From the NCBI GenBank assembly GCA_903840935.1, contig CAIMHT010000015.1, positions 1 to 64,000 of the forward strand: a stretch of 64,000 nt of DNA, in the 5' to 3' direction. The notes below the pieces were generated by a model. The model did no database searches and was not told the origin of the DNA. It worked only from the letters and a program-made list of their open reading frames with translations. A program made the translations under genes and the position numbers. Each line of letters opens with the position of its first letter. Position 1 is the first letter of the stretch. Below, in pieces: positions 47,082-57,584 of this stretch. The stretch is from an uncultured Chlorobiaceae bacterium (GTDB taxonomy: Bacteria > Bacteroidota > Chlorobiia > Chlorobiales > Chlorobiaceae).

Positions 47082-48914
47082 ATGGGACTTATCAATCCGG
47101 ACTTCCAGACATTACCAGAACTCTTTTCCTCTGTTTTTTACCATTTCAAAGGGCAGGAGTCGAAATTTCCAATCGCAAGGAAAATCAATGGGGTGTATGA
47201 ACCCATCTCTTATGATGCTTTTGAAAAAGATGCCCAAGTTCTCTCCGCATTTCTGAAACGCAACGGCATCACGGCAAAAGAGCGGGTTGCCATTCTTTCG
47301 GAAAACAGACCAGGATGGTACCTTGCTGACATGGCTATACTGAATATTGGGGCTATAAATGTGCCGCTCTACCCCTCCCTGCCAGCTAACCAGATTGAGT
47401 ACATCCTCAACAACTGCAGTGCGAAGGCCATCATAGTCTCAAACATGCTTCAGCTTGGCAAAATTCTTTCGATCTGGCAGAAACTTCCTGAGTTGACACT
47501 TGTGGTGGTCATGAATCGGCTTGAGGAAGCCATCGAAGATGTTCTTGATCTGAACCAGGTCAAGGCAATGGGTGAAAAAATTCTTGAAGAAAAGCCGTGG
47601 ATCCTTGACGGAACGATTGTAGAGCCAGACGATGTTGCGACCATCATCTACACATCCGGCACGACGGGAGTTCCAAAAGGGGTAATGCTCACGCACCGCA
47701 ATATTTGTGAAAATGTCAAATCCTGCTCATCCGTTATCCGCCTCGATGATTCTGATTGCGGACTTTCCTTTCTTCCTCTCTCCCATGCCTATGAGCGAAC
47801 CGGTGGTTATTACCTGCTCTTTTCCTGTGGAGCAACCATCTATCTTGCCGAAAGTGTTGAAACGATTTCGCTGAACATGAGTGAGGCTCGCCCAACCATC
47901 ATCTTTACTGTCCCGAGACTGTTTGACCGCATCAAGATGAGCATTCTCAAGCAGATTTCAACACAGAGTGCCATAAAGCAGAAAATCTTTTACTGGGCAC
48001 TGAATACGGGCGAAAAGTATCACAGGGAAATCAATGAAAGAGGTACAGCACAAAAACTTCTTTCTTTGCAACATGTACTTGCTGAAAAGCTGGTTTACAG
48101 CAAAATCAAAAGCAAATTCGGCGGAAGGTTGCGCTATTTTGTTTCCGGAGGGGCTGCCCTGCCACAGAAAATTGGCGAGTTTTTTCAGGCACTCGATATC
48201 ACGATTCTTGAGGGATTCGGTCTGACTGAAACCTCACCGGTAACCCACGTAAACAGACCGGAAAAGATCAAGTATGGTACTGTAGGGCCTGCGGTAAACA
48301 ACGTTGAGGTCAAGATTGCGGGGGATGGAGAAATACTGCTGAAGGGCCCGAATATCATGAAGGGGTACTGGAAGGATGATGAGGCAACCCGTGAAGTTAT
48401 CCGGGAGGGATGGTTCCACACCGGCGACATAGGTATTATTGACCGTGATGGCTATCTGAAAATAACCGACAGAAAAAAACATATCATCGTTACCTCCGGT
48501 GGTAAAAATATTGCGCCAATGCCAATTGAGGAGCTGATTTCCGAAAGCCCTTTCGTCGATCAAGTTATTGTCATTGGTGAAAAAAGACCATTTCTGATCG
48601 GCCTTATTGTGCCTGATTTCAACAAACTCAAAGAGGTTGCTGCTGCTGAAGGAATTTTTGCCACCACAAACAAAGAACTTATTGAGAACAAAAGTACCCT
48701 GCAGATTTTTGAAAAGCTCATTCGTACCGTTTCACGGCAGCTTGCCACACATGAAAAGGTACGTAAGTTCCTGCTGGTCGACACGGCATTCACCATTGAA
48801 AACTGTCTCATGACCCCAACAATGAAACTCAAACGCAAGGAAATTACCTCCCGCTATGCCGCCGAGATCGACAAGGTATATAATACACTCAATATGGTTT
48901 ATAATACAGAGTAA
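47082..48914 (+). CDS. Long-chain acyl-CoA synthetase (AMP-forming)
   Basis: A 610-residue ANL enzyme activating fatty acids with ATP and CoA. P-loop [17 protein letters not shown] (about 190-206), [38 protein letters not shown]. The whole layout is that of FadD/Faa long-chain synthetases. In an autotrophic anaerobe it more likely recycles fatty acids than oxidises them. Transcribed away from the sugar operon. Confidence 0.92.
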   Translation: MGLINPDFQTLPELFSSVFYHFKGQESKFPIARKINGVYEPISYDAFEKDAQVLSAFLKRNGITAKERVAILSENRPGWYLADMAILNIGAINVPLYPSLPANQIEYILNNCSAKAIIVSNMLQLGKILSIWQKLPELTLVVVMNRLEEAIEDVLDLNQVKAMGEKILEEKPWILDGTIVEPDDVATIIYTSGTTGVPKGVMLTHRNICENVKSCSSVIRLDDSDCGLSFLPLSHAYERTGGYYLLFSCGATIYLAESVETISLNMSEARPTIIFTVPRLFDRIKMSILKQISTQSAIKQKIFYWALNTGEKYHREINERGTAQKLLSLQHVLAEKLVYSKIKSKFGGRLRYFVSGGAALPQKIGEFFQALDITILEGFGLTETSPVTHVNRPEKIKYGTVGPAVNNVEVKIAGDGEILLKGPNIMKGYWKDDEATREVIREGWFHTGDIGIIDRDGYLKITDRKKHIIVTSGGKNIAPMPIEELISESPFVDQVIVIGEKRPFLIGLIVPDFNKLKEVAAAEGIFATTNKELIENKSTLQIFEKLIRTVSRQLATHEKVRKFLLVDTAFTIENCLMTPTMKLKRKEITSRYAAEIDKVYNTLNMVYNTE

Positions 48915-48968
48915 ACCGACAGAACCCACAGGGAGGATAAAGAGGGCTTCCAGTTTGCCTGAACGCGT

Positions 48969-49829
48969 TTACCTCTGCTCCTCCCTGATTTTCAACACTC
49001 TGCCGCCCGGTTCGCTTGGGCTTTCAGTTTCATCCACAAGGCCTTCACGGACGAGCCCGTCTATAATTTCATGCAAACCCCAGGGACAGGAGCCATACTT
49101 TTTTTCGATCTCTTCAAGAAAGATGGCTTCCGAAGCCACAATTTCCTTCAGCAGTCTGCCGCGATACCAGCGCTTTGAACCCTGAAATTTCGATTGCTTC
49201 GTTAATGGACGAATGCCTGTTTTGCGACTGGTGAGATGGATCGATCCGTAATCCATGAGGGCGTTGTGCCATTCACGGCTTTGGCCTTTCGGCAAAAGCT
49301 GCTCAGCAGCAAACTGAATCTTATGTTTCGGGCTATCCTCAGGCAGGGCGAATTCATGGATGATGATACGGCGAATGTTGGTATCAACGGCGGCAACATC
49401 GAGATTGTCGGCAAAGACCGGAATGGAACGACAGGTATAGTCGCCTATACCGGGCAGGGTTTTCAGTTGTTCGGGAGTGGTTGGCACCATGCCGCCGAAA
49501 CGATCCATTATCACCTTTGCACAGGTTTGCAGCCGTTGGCCTCGCGAGTTATAGCCCAAGCCACTCCAGAGTAAAAGAACCTCCCTGAGTGAAGCTGAGG
49601 CAAGGGTTTCTGTATCAGGAAAACGATCCATCCAAGCCAAAAACTTCCCTGCAACCCGTTCTGCCTGAGTCTGCTGAAGCATGATCTCGCTGATCATGAC
49701 AGCATACCGATCAGTGCATTCCCTCCAGGGGAAGCTCCGTTTGTTCAAACGGTAAAAGTTGAAAATCTTTTCGCGAAAAAGTTCAACCTTCTGACGATGC
49801 AACTCAGAACTCACAGGTTGAAATACCAT
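48969..49829 (-). CDS. MutY-like HhH-GPD adenine glycosylase without Fe-S cysteines
   Basis: A 286-residue base-excision enzyme. The start region FFPWR is present as RSFPWRE, the catalytic Glu is in SEIMLQQTQAERV (about residue 48), the helix-hairpin-helix reads LPGIGDYTCRSI, and the catalytic Asp is in VDTNIRR (about 148). MutY proteins next carry a C-x6-C-x2-C-x5-C cluster, but here the corresponding region (MDYGSIHLTSRKTGIRP onward) has no cysteine. The C-terminal NUDIX-like 8-oxoG domain is also absent, replaced by a short helical tail (about 240-286). The ATG at 49829 is preferred to a TTG at 49844. Confidence 0.8.
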   Translation of the reverse strand: MVFQPVSSELHRQKVELFREKIFNFYRLNKRSFPWRECTDRYAVMISEIMLQQTQAERVAGKFLAWMDRFPDTETLASASLREVLLLWSGLGYNSRGQRLQTCAKVIMDRFGGMVPTTPEQLKTLPGIGDYTCRSIPVFADNLDVAAVDTNIRRIIIHEFALPEDSPKHKIQFAAEQLLPKGQSREWHNALMDYGSIHLTSRKTGIRPLTKQSKFQGSKRWYRGRLLKEIVASEAIFLEEIEKKYGSCPWGLHEIIDGLVREGLVDETESPSEPGGRVLKIREEQR

Positions 49830-49865
49830 AGCAACTTCCAGCAAGGGATTGTGAACAGAAAAGAG

Positions 49866-49924
49866 GGATACTCAAGGGGGGGCTTGAAAAGAGTATCCGG
49901 CAGGGCTTTACGGCCATGCCGGAT
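49866..49924 (-). terminator. Two overlapping hairpins after rplS
   Basis: Downstream of rplS, ATCCGGCA pairs with TGCCGGAT (49917-49924 with 49895-49902). A second pair, GAGTATCC with GGATACTC (49891-49898 and 49866-49873), shares bases with the first, so the stems exclude each other. The T-rich stretch ACTCTTTTC follows the first stem. Confidence 0.6.
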
Positions 49925-49938
49925 TGCTGAAAAAAAGA

Positions 49939-50301
49939 TCAGACCTTCTCCACAATCTTGCGTTCCTTGACTTTCAATGCGGCTTTGCCTGTACGTTTGC
50001 GCAAGTAGAAGAGTTTTGCCCTTCTTGCCTTGCCATGCTTGACCACCGTAACGCTCTCAATGTTGGGGGAGTTTACCGGAATAATCCTTTCAACACCGAC
50101 ACCATGAGAAATCTTGCGAACGGTGATGGTTTTATTGCCTCCAGCACCCCTGTCGCTGATAACAACCCCCTCAAAAGCCTGAAGTCTCTCCTTTTCGCCC
50201 TCAATAACCTTCAACTGAATTTTGACGGTATCACCCGGATTGATTTCCGGAAAATCTGTAACTGCCTGAGTGGCTTCAACCAACCTGATTAACTGATCCA
50301 T
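49939..50301 (-). CDS. rplS: 50S ribosomal protein L19
   Basis: A 120-residue L19: [20 protein letters not shown], then [35 protein letters not shown] and [20 protein letters not shown] match the family throughout. It is the last gene of the ffh-rpsP-rimM-trmD-rplS run and ends near the hairpins at 49866-49924. Confidence 0.97.
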   Translation of the reverse strand: MDQLIRLVEATQAVTDFPEINPGDTVKIQLKVIEGEKERLQAFEGVVISDRGAGGNKTITVRKISHGVGVERIIPVNSPNIESVTVVKHGKARRAKLFYLRKRTGKAALKVKERKIVEKV

Positions 50302-50320
50302 GACAACTATGCTATTTACG

Positions 50321-51031
50321 TTATTTTTCCTTTAATTCTAAACTATTTTGACCAAGAAGATCCGGACGACGCTTGCGCGTTCTCTCAAGAGCATTCTCGC
50401 TACGCCACTGCTCAATATTGCCGTGGTGACCTTTCAACAAAACTTCGGGCACCTTCATTCCCCTGAATTCCGCTGGACGGGTGTAATAGGTACAATCAAG
50501 GATTCCTGCCTGAAAAGAGTCGGTCAACGCTGACTCACTGTCGCCAAGAACACCAGGAATAACCCTCACAAGAGCATCCATAAAAAACAGTGCCGGTATC
50601 TCCCCGCCTGAAACAACAACATCACCAATGGATATCTCCATAGTAATCAAATTCTGACGAACTCTTTCATCAACCGCCTTGTAGTGACCGCAGAGAAGAA
50701 TCAGGTTCTGCATCCGTGAAAATCTGTTTGCCATAGACTGCTCAAACAACTCTCCATCCGGCGAGAAAAAAATCACCTCATCATACTCTCTTTCAGCTTT
50801 AAGTGCATCGATGCAGGCAAAGACCGGTTCCGGACGAAGCACCATTCCAGCTCCACCGCCAAAAGGCGAATCATCAACCTGTTTGTACCTGCCCAGTCCA
50901 TAGTCATGCAGGTTATGCAGATGAATTTCCGCGTGTTTTTTTCGGCAAGCAATGCTTAACAATCCATTGCCAAGCGGCGAATCAAAAAACCCCGGAATGA
51001 CGGAAATCACATCAATCCTTATGGCACTCAT
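50321..51031 (-). CDS. trmD: tRNA (guanine-37-N1)-methyltransferase
   Basis: A 236-residue SPOUT-knot enzyme that methylates G37 of tRNAs. Motifs: [32 protein letters not shown], and the knot [20 protein letters not shown]. It stands in the usual block between rimM and rplS, 19 bp ahead of the latter. Confidence 0.97.
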   Translation of the reverse strand: MSAIRIDVISVIPGFFDSPLGNGLLSIACRKKHAEIHLHNLHDYGLGRYKQVDDSPFGGGAGMVLRPEPVFACIDALKAEREYDEVIFFSPDGELFEQSMANRFSRMQNLILLCGHYKAVDERVRQNLITMEISIGDVVVSGGEIPALFFMDALVRVIPGVLGDSESALTDSFQAGILDCTYYTRPAEFRGMKVPEVLLKGHHGNIEQWRSENALERTRKRRPDLLGQNSLELKEK

Positions 51032-51072
51032 GAGCTGAGAAAGGTTTCAAAAGAGTTATCATGCACTACCAT

Positions 51073-51576
51073 TTACAGGAATTCATCAAATCTTGGTACA
51101 ACAATGTACTGTTCACGAAGATTAAACTCCTCAACAAACTGCTCTATGGCTGGCAGCAGAATCTTTTTTTCGCCGACCTTAACCTCATAGACATCATGCG
51201 CCGGCATGGCAAGGACATTGGTAATGATGCCAACCTCACGACGCGTGCGGTCAAGAACCTTCATCCCTATGATCTCATGAAGATAGGCCCGATCAGGCGG
51301 CTGAGGCAAGAGTTGACTCTCTTCAACAAACAGTTTCCAGCCCGTAAGCCCTTCAGCTTTTTCCATGCTGTCAACCCCTTCAAAGAACAACCACGCAAAG
51401 CCCCCCCCAAGAGCGGCTTTCTGTACCGTTAACCGCTTGGCCGAATCGACGGAAACCCCTGCGTAATACTCCTTGCGGGAGAGAAAACTTTCAGGGAAAT
51501 CCGTAATCGGCTCCACCTTCACCTCACCCTTCAACCCTTTCGGCTTGAGAATGATGCCTGTCAGATAGAGTTCCAT
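51073..51576 (-). CDS. rimM: 16S rRNA processing protein RimM
   Basis: A 167-residue assembly factor for the 30S head that binds S19. LTGIILKPKGLKGEVKVEPI is the typical start, and the PRC-barrel half carries LLPQPPDRAYLHEIIGMKVL and VYEVKVGEKKILLPAI. The trmD start is 41 bp downstream. Confidence 0.94.
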   Translation of the reverse strand: MELYLTGIILKPKGLKGEVKVEPITDFPESFLSRKEYYAGVSVDSAKRLTVQKAALGGGFAWLFFEGVDSMEKAEGLTGWKLFVEESQLLPQPPDRAYLHEIIGMKVLDRTRREVGIITNVLAMPAHDVYEVKVGEKKILLPAIEQFVEEFNLREQYIVVPRFDEFL

Positions 51577-51600
51577 ATTGAGCGCACCGGAAGAGAGTTA

Positions 51601-52011
51601 TTAAGCCTCTCCACCTGTAGCAGCTTTCGCTTCGGCCTCTTTCTTGGCGCTACGGCGATGGGATTTCAATGCAAGCCTCTTCTGGCGTCTTACGTTCTGA
51701 TGCTCCTGCCACTTCCCCATCTCTGCCGAAATTTCTTCCTCGCTGCGACCCATGCTTTTGAGTCGGAGTTCATAGAGTAACCCGGTCGTGCGGATAAGGC
51801 TGTTTACGGTTGCTGTAGGCTGTGCGCCAGTCTGCATCCAGTACACAATACGATCTTTTTTAATGGTGACAGCATGTGGTTTCGCTGTTGGCTGATAAGT
51901 GCCAACAACCTCAAGAAATTTGCCATCCCTTGGTGAGCGCGCATCGGCCACGACAATCTGGTATACCGGCAATTTTTTTCTTCCTGCTCTTTTCAGTCTG
52001 ATCTTTACCAA
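51601..52011 (-). CDS. rpsP: 30S ribosomal protein S16 (TTG start)
   Basis: A 136-residue S16 with an Ala/Lys/Glu-rich extension of about 50 residues behind the conserved core. [20 protein letters not shown] is the universal N-terminus of S16, and it places the start at a TTG codon (52011), since no ATG or GTG lies before it in the right position. No Shine-Dalgarno is visible upstream either, so translation here must use another signal. It begins the ribosomal block behind ffh. Confidence 0.96.
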   Translation of the reverse strand: MVKIRLKRAGRKKLPVYQIVVADARSPRDGKFLEVVGTYQPTAKPHAVTIKKDRIVYWMQTGAQPTATVNSLIRTTGLLYELRLKSMGRSEEEISAEMGKWQEHQNVRRQKRLALKSHRRSAKKEAEAKAATGGEA

Positions 52012-52059
52012 GGCTAAAGTATTTTAGTTAATGTTTACTGTTGACACTGAATGTGCAAT

Positions 52060-53409
52060 CTATCGTTTTAAAAACTTTTCAAGCGCAAGATTCTGCGACG
52101 TAATCTTCCTGCCGGACTGCGACAGTTTTGAAACCGAACGCATCATCTTTTTCATCTCTCCGAATTGTTTCAGCAGAAGGTTAACCTCCTGGACTTTCGT
52201 GCCGCTCCCCCGGGCAATTCGCTGCCGGCGGCTTCCATTAATAATATCGGGAGTCTTTTTTTCCTGCTTTGTCATGGAATTGATCATGGCTTCAATGGGC
52301 TTGAAATCAAGATTCTCAAGATCCTGCTTTGGCACCATCTTGTTCAGGCCAGGGACCATTTCAATCAATCCCTGAATCGAACCCATTTTCTTGAGCTGCT
52401 GCAACTGGTCGAAAAAGTCATTGAGATCAAACTCATTCTTCATCAACTTCTTCTGCATCTCAAGCGTCTTCTCAAGATCGAGGTTTTCCTGGGCTTTTTC
52501 AACAAAGCTCACGATATCACCCATACCCAGAATCCTCTGGGCCATACGATCGGGATAGAAGAGATCAAGGTCGTCAACCTTTTCTCCGATACTGATAAAT
52601 TTTATCGGCTTTTCAACAACCTGACGAATCGAAAGCGCTGCACCGCCCCTCGAATCACCATCAAGCTTGGTAAGTACAACGCCGTCAAAATCAAGACGAT
52701 CATTGAAAGCCTTTGCGGTATTAACCGCCTCCTGCCCCATCATGGAGTCAACAACAAAGAGAAGTTCGTCAGGCTTGAGTGCATGCTTCAAAGCCTCTGC
52801 CTCAGCCATCATAAGCTGATCAATCTGCAACCGTCCGGCAGTATCGATAATGACAACATCTTTTGCTGCCGACCGCGCAGCCTCCAGCCCCTGAAGGGCC
52901 GCCTTCAGAGCATCCTGCTCTTCAATGGCAAATACAGGAACATCAACCTGCTGACCAAGCGCCTTAAGCTGATCAACCGCTGCCGGACGATAAACATCAG
53001 CCGCAACAAGCATCGGCTGTTTTCCGCTCTTTTTCAGCCGTAACGCCAGCTTGGCACAGAATGTTGTTTTTCCGGAACCCTGCAATCCTGCGACCATGAT
53101 GATTGCCGGCAGTTTCTTTGGAGCAAGGTTGAGTGGCTTCTGCTCTCCACCCATCAGTTCGGTCAGCTCGTCATAAACAATTTTCACAATCATCTGAGCC
53201 GGTGATACGCTTTTGATGACCTGTTCGCCGAGAGACTTCTCCCTTATTTCTTCAATTAATTTCTTTGCTACCTTGTAGTTGACGTCGGCACCAAGCAGAG
53301 CTCTCTTGATATCGCGCATGGCGAGACCAATATTAACCTCATTAATGGTGGCCTGACCAGCAAGCTTTTTAAAGGTGGCTTCTAATTTATCACTTAAACT
53401 ATCAAACAT
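52060..53409 (-). CDS. ffh: Signal recognition particle protein Ffh
   Basis: A 449-residue SRP GTPase. NG domain with [15 protein letters not shown] (P-loop, about 105), [26 protein letters not shown] domain with the methionine-rich stretches [20 protein letters not shown] and [20 protein letters not shown]. It binds signal sequences and 4.5S RNA and works with FtsY. The gene for 4.5S RNA is not in view. Confidence 0.97.
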   Translation of the reverse strand: MFDSLSDKLEATFKKLAGQATINEVNIGLAMRDIKRALLGADVNYKVAKKLIEEIREKSLGEQVIKSVSPAQMIVKIVYDELTELMGGEQKPLNLAPKKLPAIIMVAGLQGSGKTTFCAKLALRLKKSGKQPMLVAADVYRPAAVDQLKALGQQVDVPVFAIEEQDALKAALQGLEAARSAAKDVVIIDTAGRLQIDQLMMAEAEALKHALKPDELLFVVDSMMGQEAVNTAKAFNDRLDFDGVVLTKLDGDSRGGAALSIRQVVEKPIKFISIGEKVDDLDLFYPDRMAQRILGMGDIVSFVEKAQENLDLEKTLEMQKKLMKNEFDLNDFFDQLQQLKKMGSIQGLIEMVPGLNKMVPKQDLENLDFKPIEAMINSMTKQEKKTPDIINGSRRQRIARGSGTKVQEVNLLLKQFGEMKKMMRSVSKLSQSGRKITSQNLALEKFLKR

Positions 53410-53455
53410 TGGTTCCTGCTTTTTTACAGATAACGCTTAAAAATGCTTAGCTTTA

Positions 53456-53464
53456 ATTATAACA
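53456..53464 (-). promoter_or_regulatory. Extended -10 element upstream of ffh
   Basis: On the minus strand TGTTATAAT reads as an extended -10 (TGn plus a consensus TATAAT). The ATG of ffh is 47 nt downstream. The -35 area is T-rich without a consensus hexamer. Confidence 0.45.
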
Positions 53465-53557
53465 AAAAATAGCAAAAAATAAAACGGTACAATCATAACA
53501 ATCATTGCTGAACCCGATTTTGTTGCTATTTTTCAGTGAACAACGACAGAACACATC

Positions 53558-54559
53558 ATGAAACAAGACGTTATGGCAACTCTCTCCATAAAAAACATTC
53601 TCGACGCTTTTCACAGCAAGCGAATTGCTGTTATCGGCGATATCATGCTTGACAAGTATATTTTTGGCCATGTCTCGCGCATTTCACCGGAATACCCGGT
53701 ACCGGTTGTCGATGTCACCCATGAAGATCACCGGCTTGGGGGAGCCGCAAATGTGGCACTCAACACACTCTCACTTGGAGCAGAGACCCTGTTGATTGGT
53801 ATTACCGGGGCTGATAGCAACAGGGAGATTCTTCTGGATCTTTTTCGCAATCGCGGGCTTGCAACCGAAGGACTGGTATGCGATCCATCCAGGCCAACAA
53901 CAAGCAAAACAAGAATCCTTTCGCAAAACCATCATATTACAAGAGTAGACTTCGAAAGCAGAAAAGAGGTCGACAACGAAATTGAACGATTGATTCTCGG
54001 CTCTTTTGACGCCATAATCGACTCGATTGACGCTATCGTACTGGAAGACTACAACAAAGGGTTGCTCAGTGCGCAAATTATTCAACACATTATTACATCA
54101 GCACAGCAGCGTAATGTCCCGGTGCTTGTTGATCCAAAACTCCATAATTTTTTTGCGTATAAAGGGTGCTCTGTTTTCAAGCCAAACCTTTTGGAGATGG
54201 CGGCATCGCTGGGCATCGTCCTCCACAACAATGACGATGAGGTTGAACAGGCTTGCCGCCTGCTCCATGAAAAAATCAAGGCAGAAACCATTATCGTGAC
54301 AAGAGGCGAGAAGGGCATGACCATCTATAACGGCTCCTTTACCCATATTGAAGCAACATCGCTTGAGGTGGCCGATGTCTCAGGGGCCGGGGATACGGTT
54401 ATCGGTACGCTTGCACTCGGTGCTGCTACTGGTGTTGATATCGTGACCAATGCCACTATAGCCAATCTTGCTGCCGGAACGGTCTGCCAGGAGGTGGGCG
54501 CTGTGCCTGTCAGACCCGAAAAACTGCTCAAGGCTTATCAGGAACATCTTAATCTATAG
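53558..54559 (+). CDS. D-glycero-beta-D-manno-heptose-7-phosphate kinase (RfaE1/HldA type)
   Basis: A 333-residue PfkB-family kinase adding a phosphate at C1 of heptose-7-P for LPS core. [20 protein letters not shown] and [18 protein letters not shown] at the N-terminus, and the catalytic motif [16 protein letters not shown] (Asp in GAGD). The nucleotidyltransferase domain of bifunctional HldE is absent, so a separate HldC-type enzyme must exist. The start may be the ATG at 53558 or 53573. It is convergent with the START-domain gene, with an 11-bp overlap. Confidence 0.9.
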   Translation: MKQDVMATLSIKNILDAFHSKRIAVIGDIMLDKYIFGHVSRISPEYPVPVVDVTHEDHRLGGAANVALNTLSLGAETLLIGITGADSNREILLDLFRNRGLATEGLVCDPSRPTTSKTRILSQNHHITRVDFESRKEVDNEIERLILGSFDAIIDSIDAIVLEDYNKGLLSAQIIQHIITSAQQRNVPVLVDPKLHNFFAYKGCSVFKPNLLEMAASLGIVLHNNDDEVEQACRLLHEKIKAETIIVTRGEKGMTIYNGSFTHIEATSLEVADVSGAGDTVIGTLALGAATGVDIVTNATIANLAAGTVCQEVGAVPVRPEKLLKAYQEHLNL

Positions 54560-55166
54560 AGATGTGCTGTTCTATTTCCTCCGGATAGGGCGGGTTATAT
54601 GAACCATCCATCACAAGATTCTTCATATTGTTCAATGAATAAAAAGGCACCTCAAACATGCCTGCATTACTGACCGGAGCGGGAACATCTTTTCCTGGAT
54701 CAACATGCATCACAAAAGAGATATGGACCGTTCCCTGATCGGTAGGGGTAAAAACCCACATCCCCATTGAGTGCCGCACCCGATGGTAGTTCGGATTGTC
54801 CGGCAGATAATCCGGTTCACCTTTCATGGTAACCCCTATAGCATTCTCTCCTGCAGATACAAGCCCTGTACGCATAATAATCTCTCTCTTTTGCAAAGGC
54901 CATGGAGTATTGATAATCTGGCGCACAACGTACTCGACGCCTTCAGTTTTTTCAAGGATATCCATATCAGCAAGCTGATGAACCCAGCGAGGATAGCTTG
55001 CCATATCGTGAAAAAGGCTTATCAACTTTTTCAGCGAGACCTTCACCTCGGTTTCTCCCTTGAAACCGCAAACGTCTGAACCGTTTACCCTCGAAGAATA
55101 TATTTTGATTCCCTTATGCTCAACGCGAAACGCCCAATTCCCATCAAGGATCATTGCGATATCCAT
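54549..55166 (-). CDS. START-domain lipid-binding protein (copy B)
   Basis: A 205-residue protein of the START/SRPBCC fold: [20 protein letters not shown], the [15 protein letters not shown] region, [15 protein letters not shown] and [11 protein letters not shown] are the usual START features. It would bind a hydrophobic ligand. The same type of protein is encoded immediately upstream (55218), with 51 bp between the two genes. Confidence 0.78.
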   Translation of the reverse strand: MDIAMILDGNWAFRVEHKGIKIYSSRVNGSDVCGFKGETEVKVSLKKLISLFHDMASYPRWVHQLADMDILEKTEGVEYVVRQIINTPWPLQKREIIMRTGLVSAGENAIGVTMKGEPDYLPDNPNYHRVRHSMGMWVFTPTDQGTVHISFVMHVDPGKDVPAPVSNAGMFEVPFYSLNNMKNLVMDGSYNPPYPEEIEQHISID

Positions 55167-55217
55167 ACTCTCTTTTTTGTAAAATTATTGACCATACCGC
55201 CGCAAAACACAAAAAAA

Positions 55218-55874
55218 TCACTCGGTTATAAATTTTTCATAATGCTGGATAACATCTTTGGCTGATTTATTAAATGGAGCATCGACCGGTGTCATGTACT
55301 TTTCCTTCTTGACCATTTCCCGCAAATTGACCATGGTGTGATAGGGAGTATCGATAACAGCGATATTGGCAAGCCAGGATGGAATCTCTCCACCGGGTTC
55401 GATATGAAGGCGAAAAACAACCCTGCACTGATTCTCTGAAAGAGGAATAATGTTCCATCCCCCCTGCAGCTCGGGGACTCGGACATATTTATCATTTTTT
55501 GGCAGATAATCCGCTACGCACTCAAGTTTGATAAACACTTCGGACGTCTCAGGATCCATATACCCCTGCGAGCGGGTTATAATTTCGCGATCGGAAACAG
55601 GCCAGGGTGCACTGACAAGCTGATAGACTATCCGTCCCTCATCTTCACTCAACTCCTGCAGCAGACGCATCTCTTTTGTTTTCCAGACCCATTCGGTAGC
55701 AACCTCAATGTCATACAAAAGACTCAAGACGGCATGTTGTGGAGCATCAATGGTCGCAATGGTAACAAATGAGAGGAAATCAGAAGTTGGAACAGGACAG
55801 GTAAATATTTTAAGCCATTCATTTTTCAGCCGTAACGTACAGGTTGCGTCATTGATTTTTTCAAGTATCGACAT
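55218..55874 (-). CDS. START-domain lipid-binding protein (copy A)
   Basis: A 218-residue START/SRPBCC protein similar in layout to its neighbour: [20 protein letters not shown], the [19 protein letters not shown] stretch (compare [15 protein letters not shown]) and [18 protein letters not shown]. The ATG at 55874 is chosen. Another in-frame ATG at 55934 directly follows the TGA of the upstream protease gene (TGAATG) and would add 20 residues, so coupled translation from there is also possible. Confidence 0.76.
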   Translation of the reverse strand: MSILEKINDATCTLRLKNEWLKIFTCPVPTSDFLSFVTIATIDAPQHAVLSLLYDIEVATEWVWKTKEMRLLQELSEDEGRIVYQLVSAPWPVSDREIITRSQGYMDPETSEVFIKLECVADYLPKNDKYVRVPELQGGWNIIPLSENQCRVVFRLHIEPGGEIPSWLANIAVIDTPYHTMVNLREMVKKEKYMTPVDAPFNKSAKDVIQHYEKFITE

Positions 55875-55934
55875 AAAAAAAAAGTTTAAACGATTAAAAA
55901 AATAACCAGCATCGCACTCCTCACTGCCCGACAT

Positions 55935-57584
55935 TCAATATTTTCTGACCGGCACACTTTCAGCTACCTTGACAACCGGGTCACCATAAAGCACAAAAAA
56001 CCTTAACTGACCCTCTGCGCCAAAAAGCTGATGAGCCATTTTCGATTTTACAGCCCGCACAATGTATTTTCTATCCCGAATAAAACCAACCCGATCAAAG
56101 GGAATCTTTTTTTCCCGGCAGGTTTTGATCACAAGAGCTTCAAAATGGCTCTCCTCAGAATAACCAACAATAAAGCGCTCCGGCGAGGTACGGTAAAGCT
56201 GAGTCAAGCTTCGGGGATTATCAAGAATTTTTCTTGCCATATACTCAAAAGAGCCTGATTGGGAAAGTTTCTCATAAAAATCGGAATAACCTTTCCCAAC
56301 TACCCAAAAATCAGGAATAATGCCTCCAGCATCTTTCAGTGCAGACAGTTTACTTTGCGCCTTCGCTCTTGTCACGGGAATCGATGCCACCTGTTGAGGC
56401 AAGGAAGCTGTATTATAAACAGAAACCTCATTGTTCTGCAAGTAAAATAAACTATCAGGATGGGTGAAGAGTTTCCGGGGAAGGATATCGGTCATTGCAT
56501 CCTGAAAATAATGTTCACGCCCCGCCATCCCCCTGCGATACACGCGCTGAATCTGTCGGCCCGAAGGAGTATAATATCTTGAGACGGTCATCCGAAGGGC
56601 TGAGCCATCAGCAAACGGGATCTGGCGCTGCACAAGACCTTTGCCGAAAGAGAGTTCACCGACAACAAGAGCTCTTCCATTGTCCTGCAGTGCTCCGGCA
56701 AGAATTTCAGATGCCGATGCACTTCCCTTGTCGATGAGCACAATCAGATCTCCTTTTTCGTAACCTCCACCAGACTTGGCGACATAACGCAAATCCTCAG
56801 CGCCGCCCTTGCGGCTTTTCGTATAGACAATCAACTGTCCTTGAGCGAGGAATTCATCAGCAACCTCAACAGCCTGTTCAAGAAATCCTCCTGGATTGCC
56901 TCGCAAATCAATCACCAGCCTTTCCATACCCTGGCGTTTCAACATGGCAAGTGCTCTTCGGAATTCATCAGCCGTCGTTGCAATAAATCGACTCAATCGA
57001 ATGTATCCCACACGATGATCAATCATGAACGCCGCATCAATACTCGAAGTCGATATTTTTCCCCTGGTCACCAAAAAGTCAATCAACTTGCCACTGAGAG
57101 GGCGGAGCACCTTTAACCGCACCTTCGTTCCACGGGCTCCTCTCAACTTTCTGAGCACACCCTGCTGCGTAATTCCAACCGCTGAAACAGAGTCAATGGC
57201 AATTATTCGGTCACCAGAAGAAATTCCCGCAGCAGCGCTCGGTCCCCCCGAAAGGGGAGTTACAACGAACAGCGTATCGTTAATAACATCAAACTCTATT
57301 CCAATGCCATCAAAATTCCCGTCGAACTCTGCCTGCGAATAAGATACTTTTTCCGGTTCCAGATAAACCGAATGAGGATCCAGATGCCCGGCCATGCCTT
57401 GAATACCCGCACCGGCAAGACTGTCCCCATTAACCTCATCAACATAATAATCCTTTATCAAACCATAGGCCTCAAGGATTTTTTTTTGTGACCGGGAACC
57501 ACCGTTCTGTCTTCCTCCACTGAAGCTCCAGCCTGCAATAGCTCCACAAACAAACACGACAAGAATAATCAGTATACGGGACAT
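55935..57584 (-). CDS. ctpA: CtpA-type C-terminal processing protease (S41)
   Basis: A 549-residue S41 protease with a membrane anchor (RILIILVVFVCGAIAGW), a PDZ domain (about 75-160, GNFDGIGIEFDVINDTLFVV), and the catalytic core with LVIDLRGNPGGFLEQAVEVA and GSASASEILAGALQDNGRAL (Ser about 290), followed by GELSFGKGLVQ with the lysine. A C-terminal extension of about 150 residues follows the core. It is shorter than and different from the two Prc-type proteins at 15532 and 18473. A TTG at 57614 is another possible start. Confidence 0.92.
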   Translation of the reverse strand: MSRILIILVVFVCGAIAGWSFSGGRQNGGSRSQKKILEAYGLIKDYYVDEVNGDSLAGAGIQGMAGHLDPHSVYLEPEKVSYSQAEFDGNFDGIGIEFDVINDTLFVVTPLSGGPSAAAGISSGDRIIAIDSVSAVGITQQGVLRKLRGARGTKVRLKVLRPLSGKLIDFLVTRGKISTSSIDAAFMIDHRVGYIRLSRFIATTADEFRRALAMLKRQGMERLVIDLRGNPGGFLEQAVEVADEFLAQGQLIVYTKSRKGGAEDLRYVAKSGGGYEKGDLIVLIDKGSASASEILAGALQDNGRALVVGELSFGKGLVQRQIPFADGSALRMTVSRYYTPSGRQIQRVYRRGMAGREHYFQDAMTDILPRKLFTHPDSLFYLQNNEVSVYNTASLPQQVASIPVTRAKAQSKLSALKDAGGIIPDFWVVGKGYSDFYEKLSQSGSFEYMARKILDNPRSLTQLYRTSPERFIVGYSEESHFEALVIKTCREKKIPFDRVGFIRDRKYIVRAVKSKMAHQLFGAEGQLRFFVLYGDPVVKVAESVPVRKY

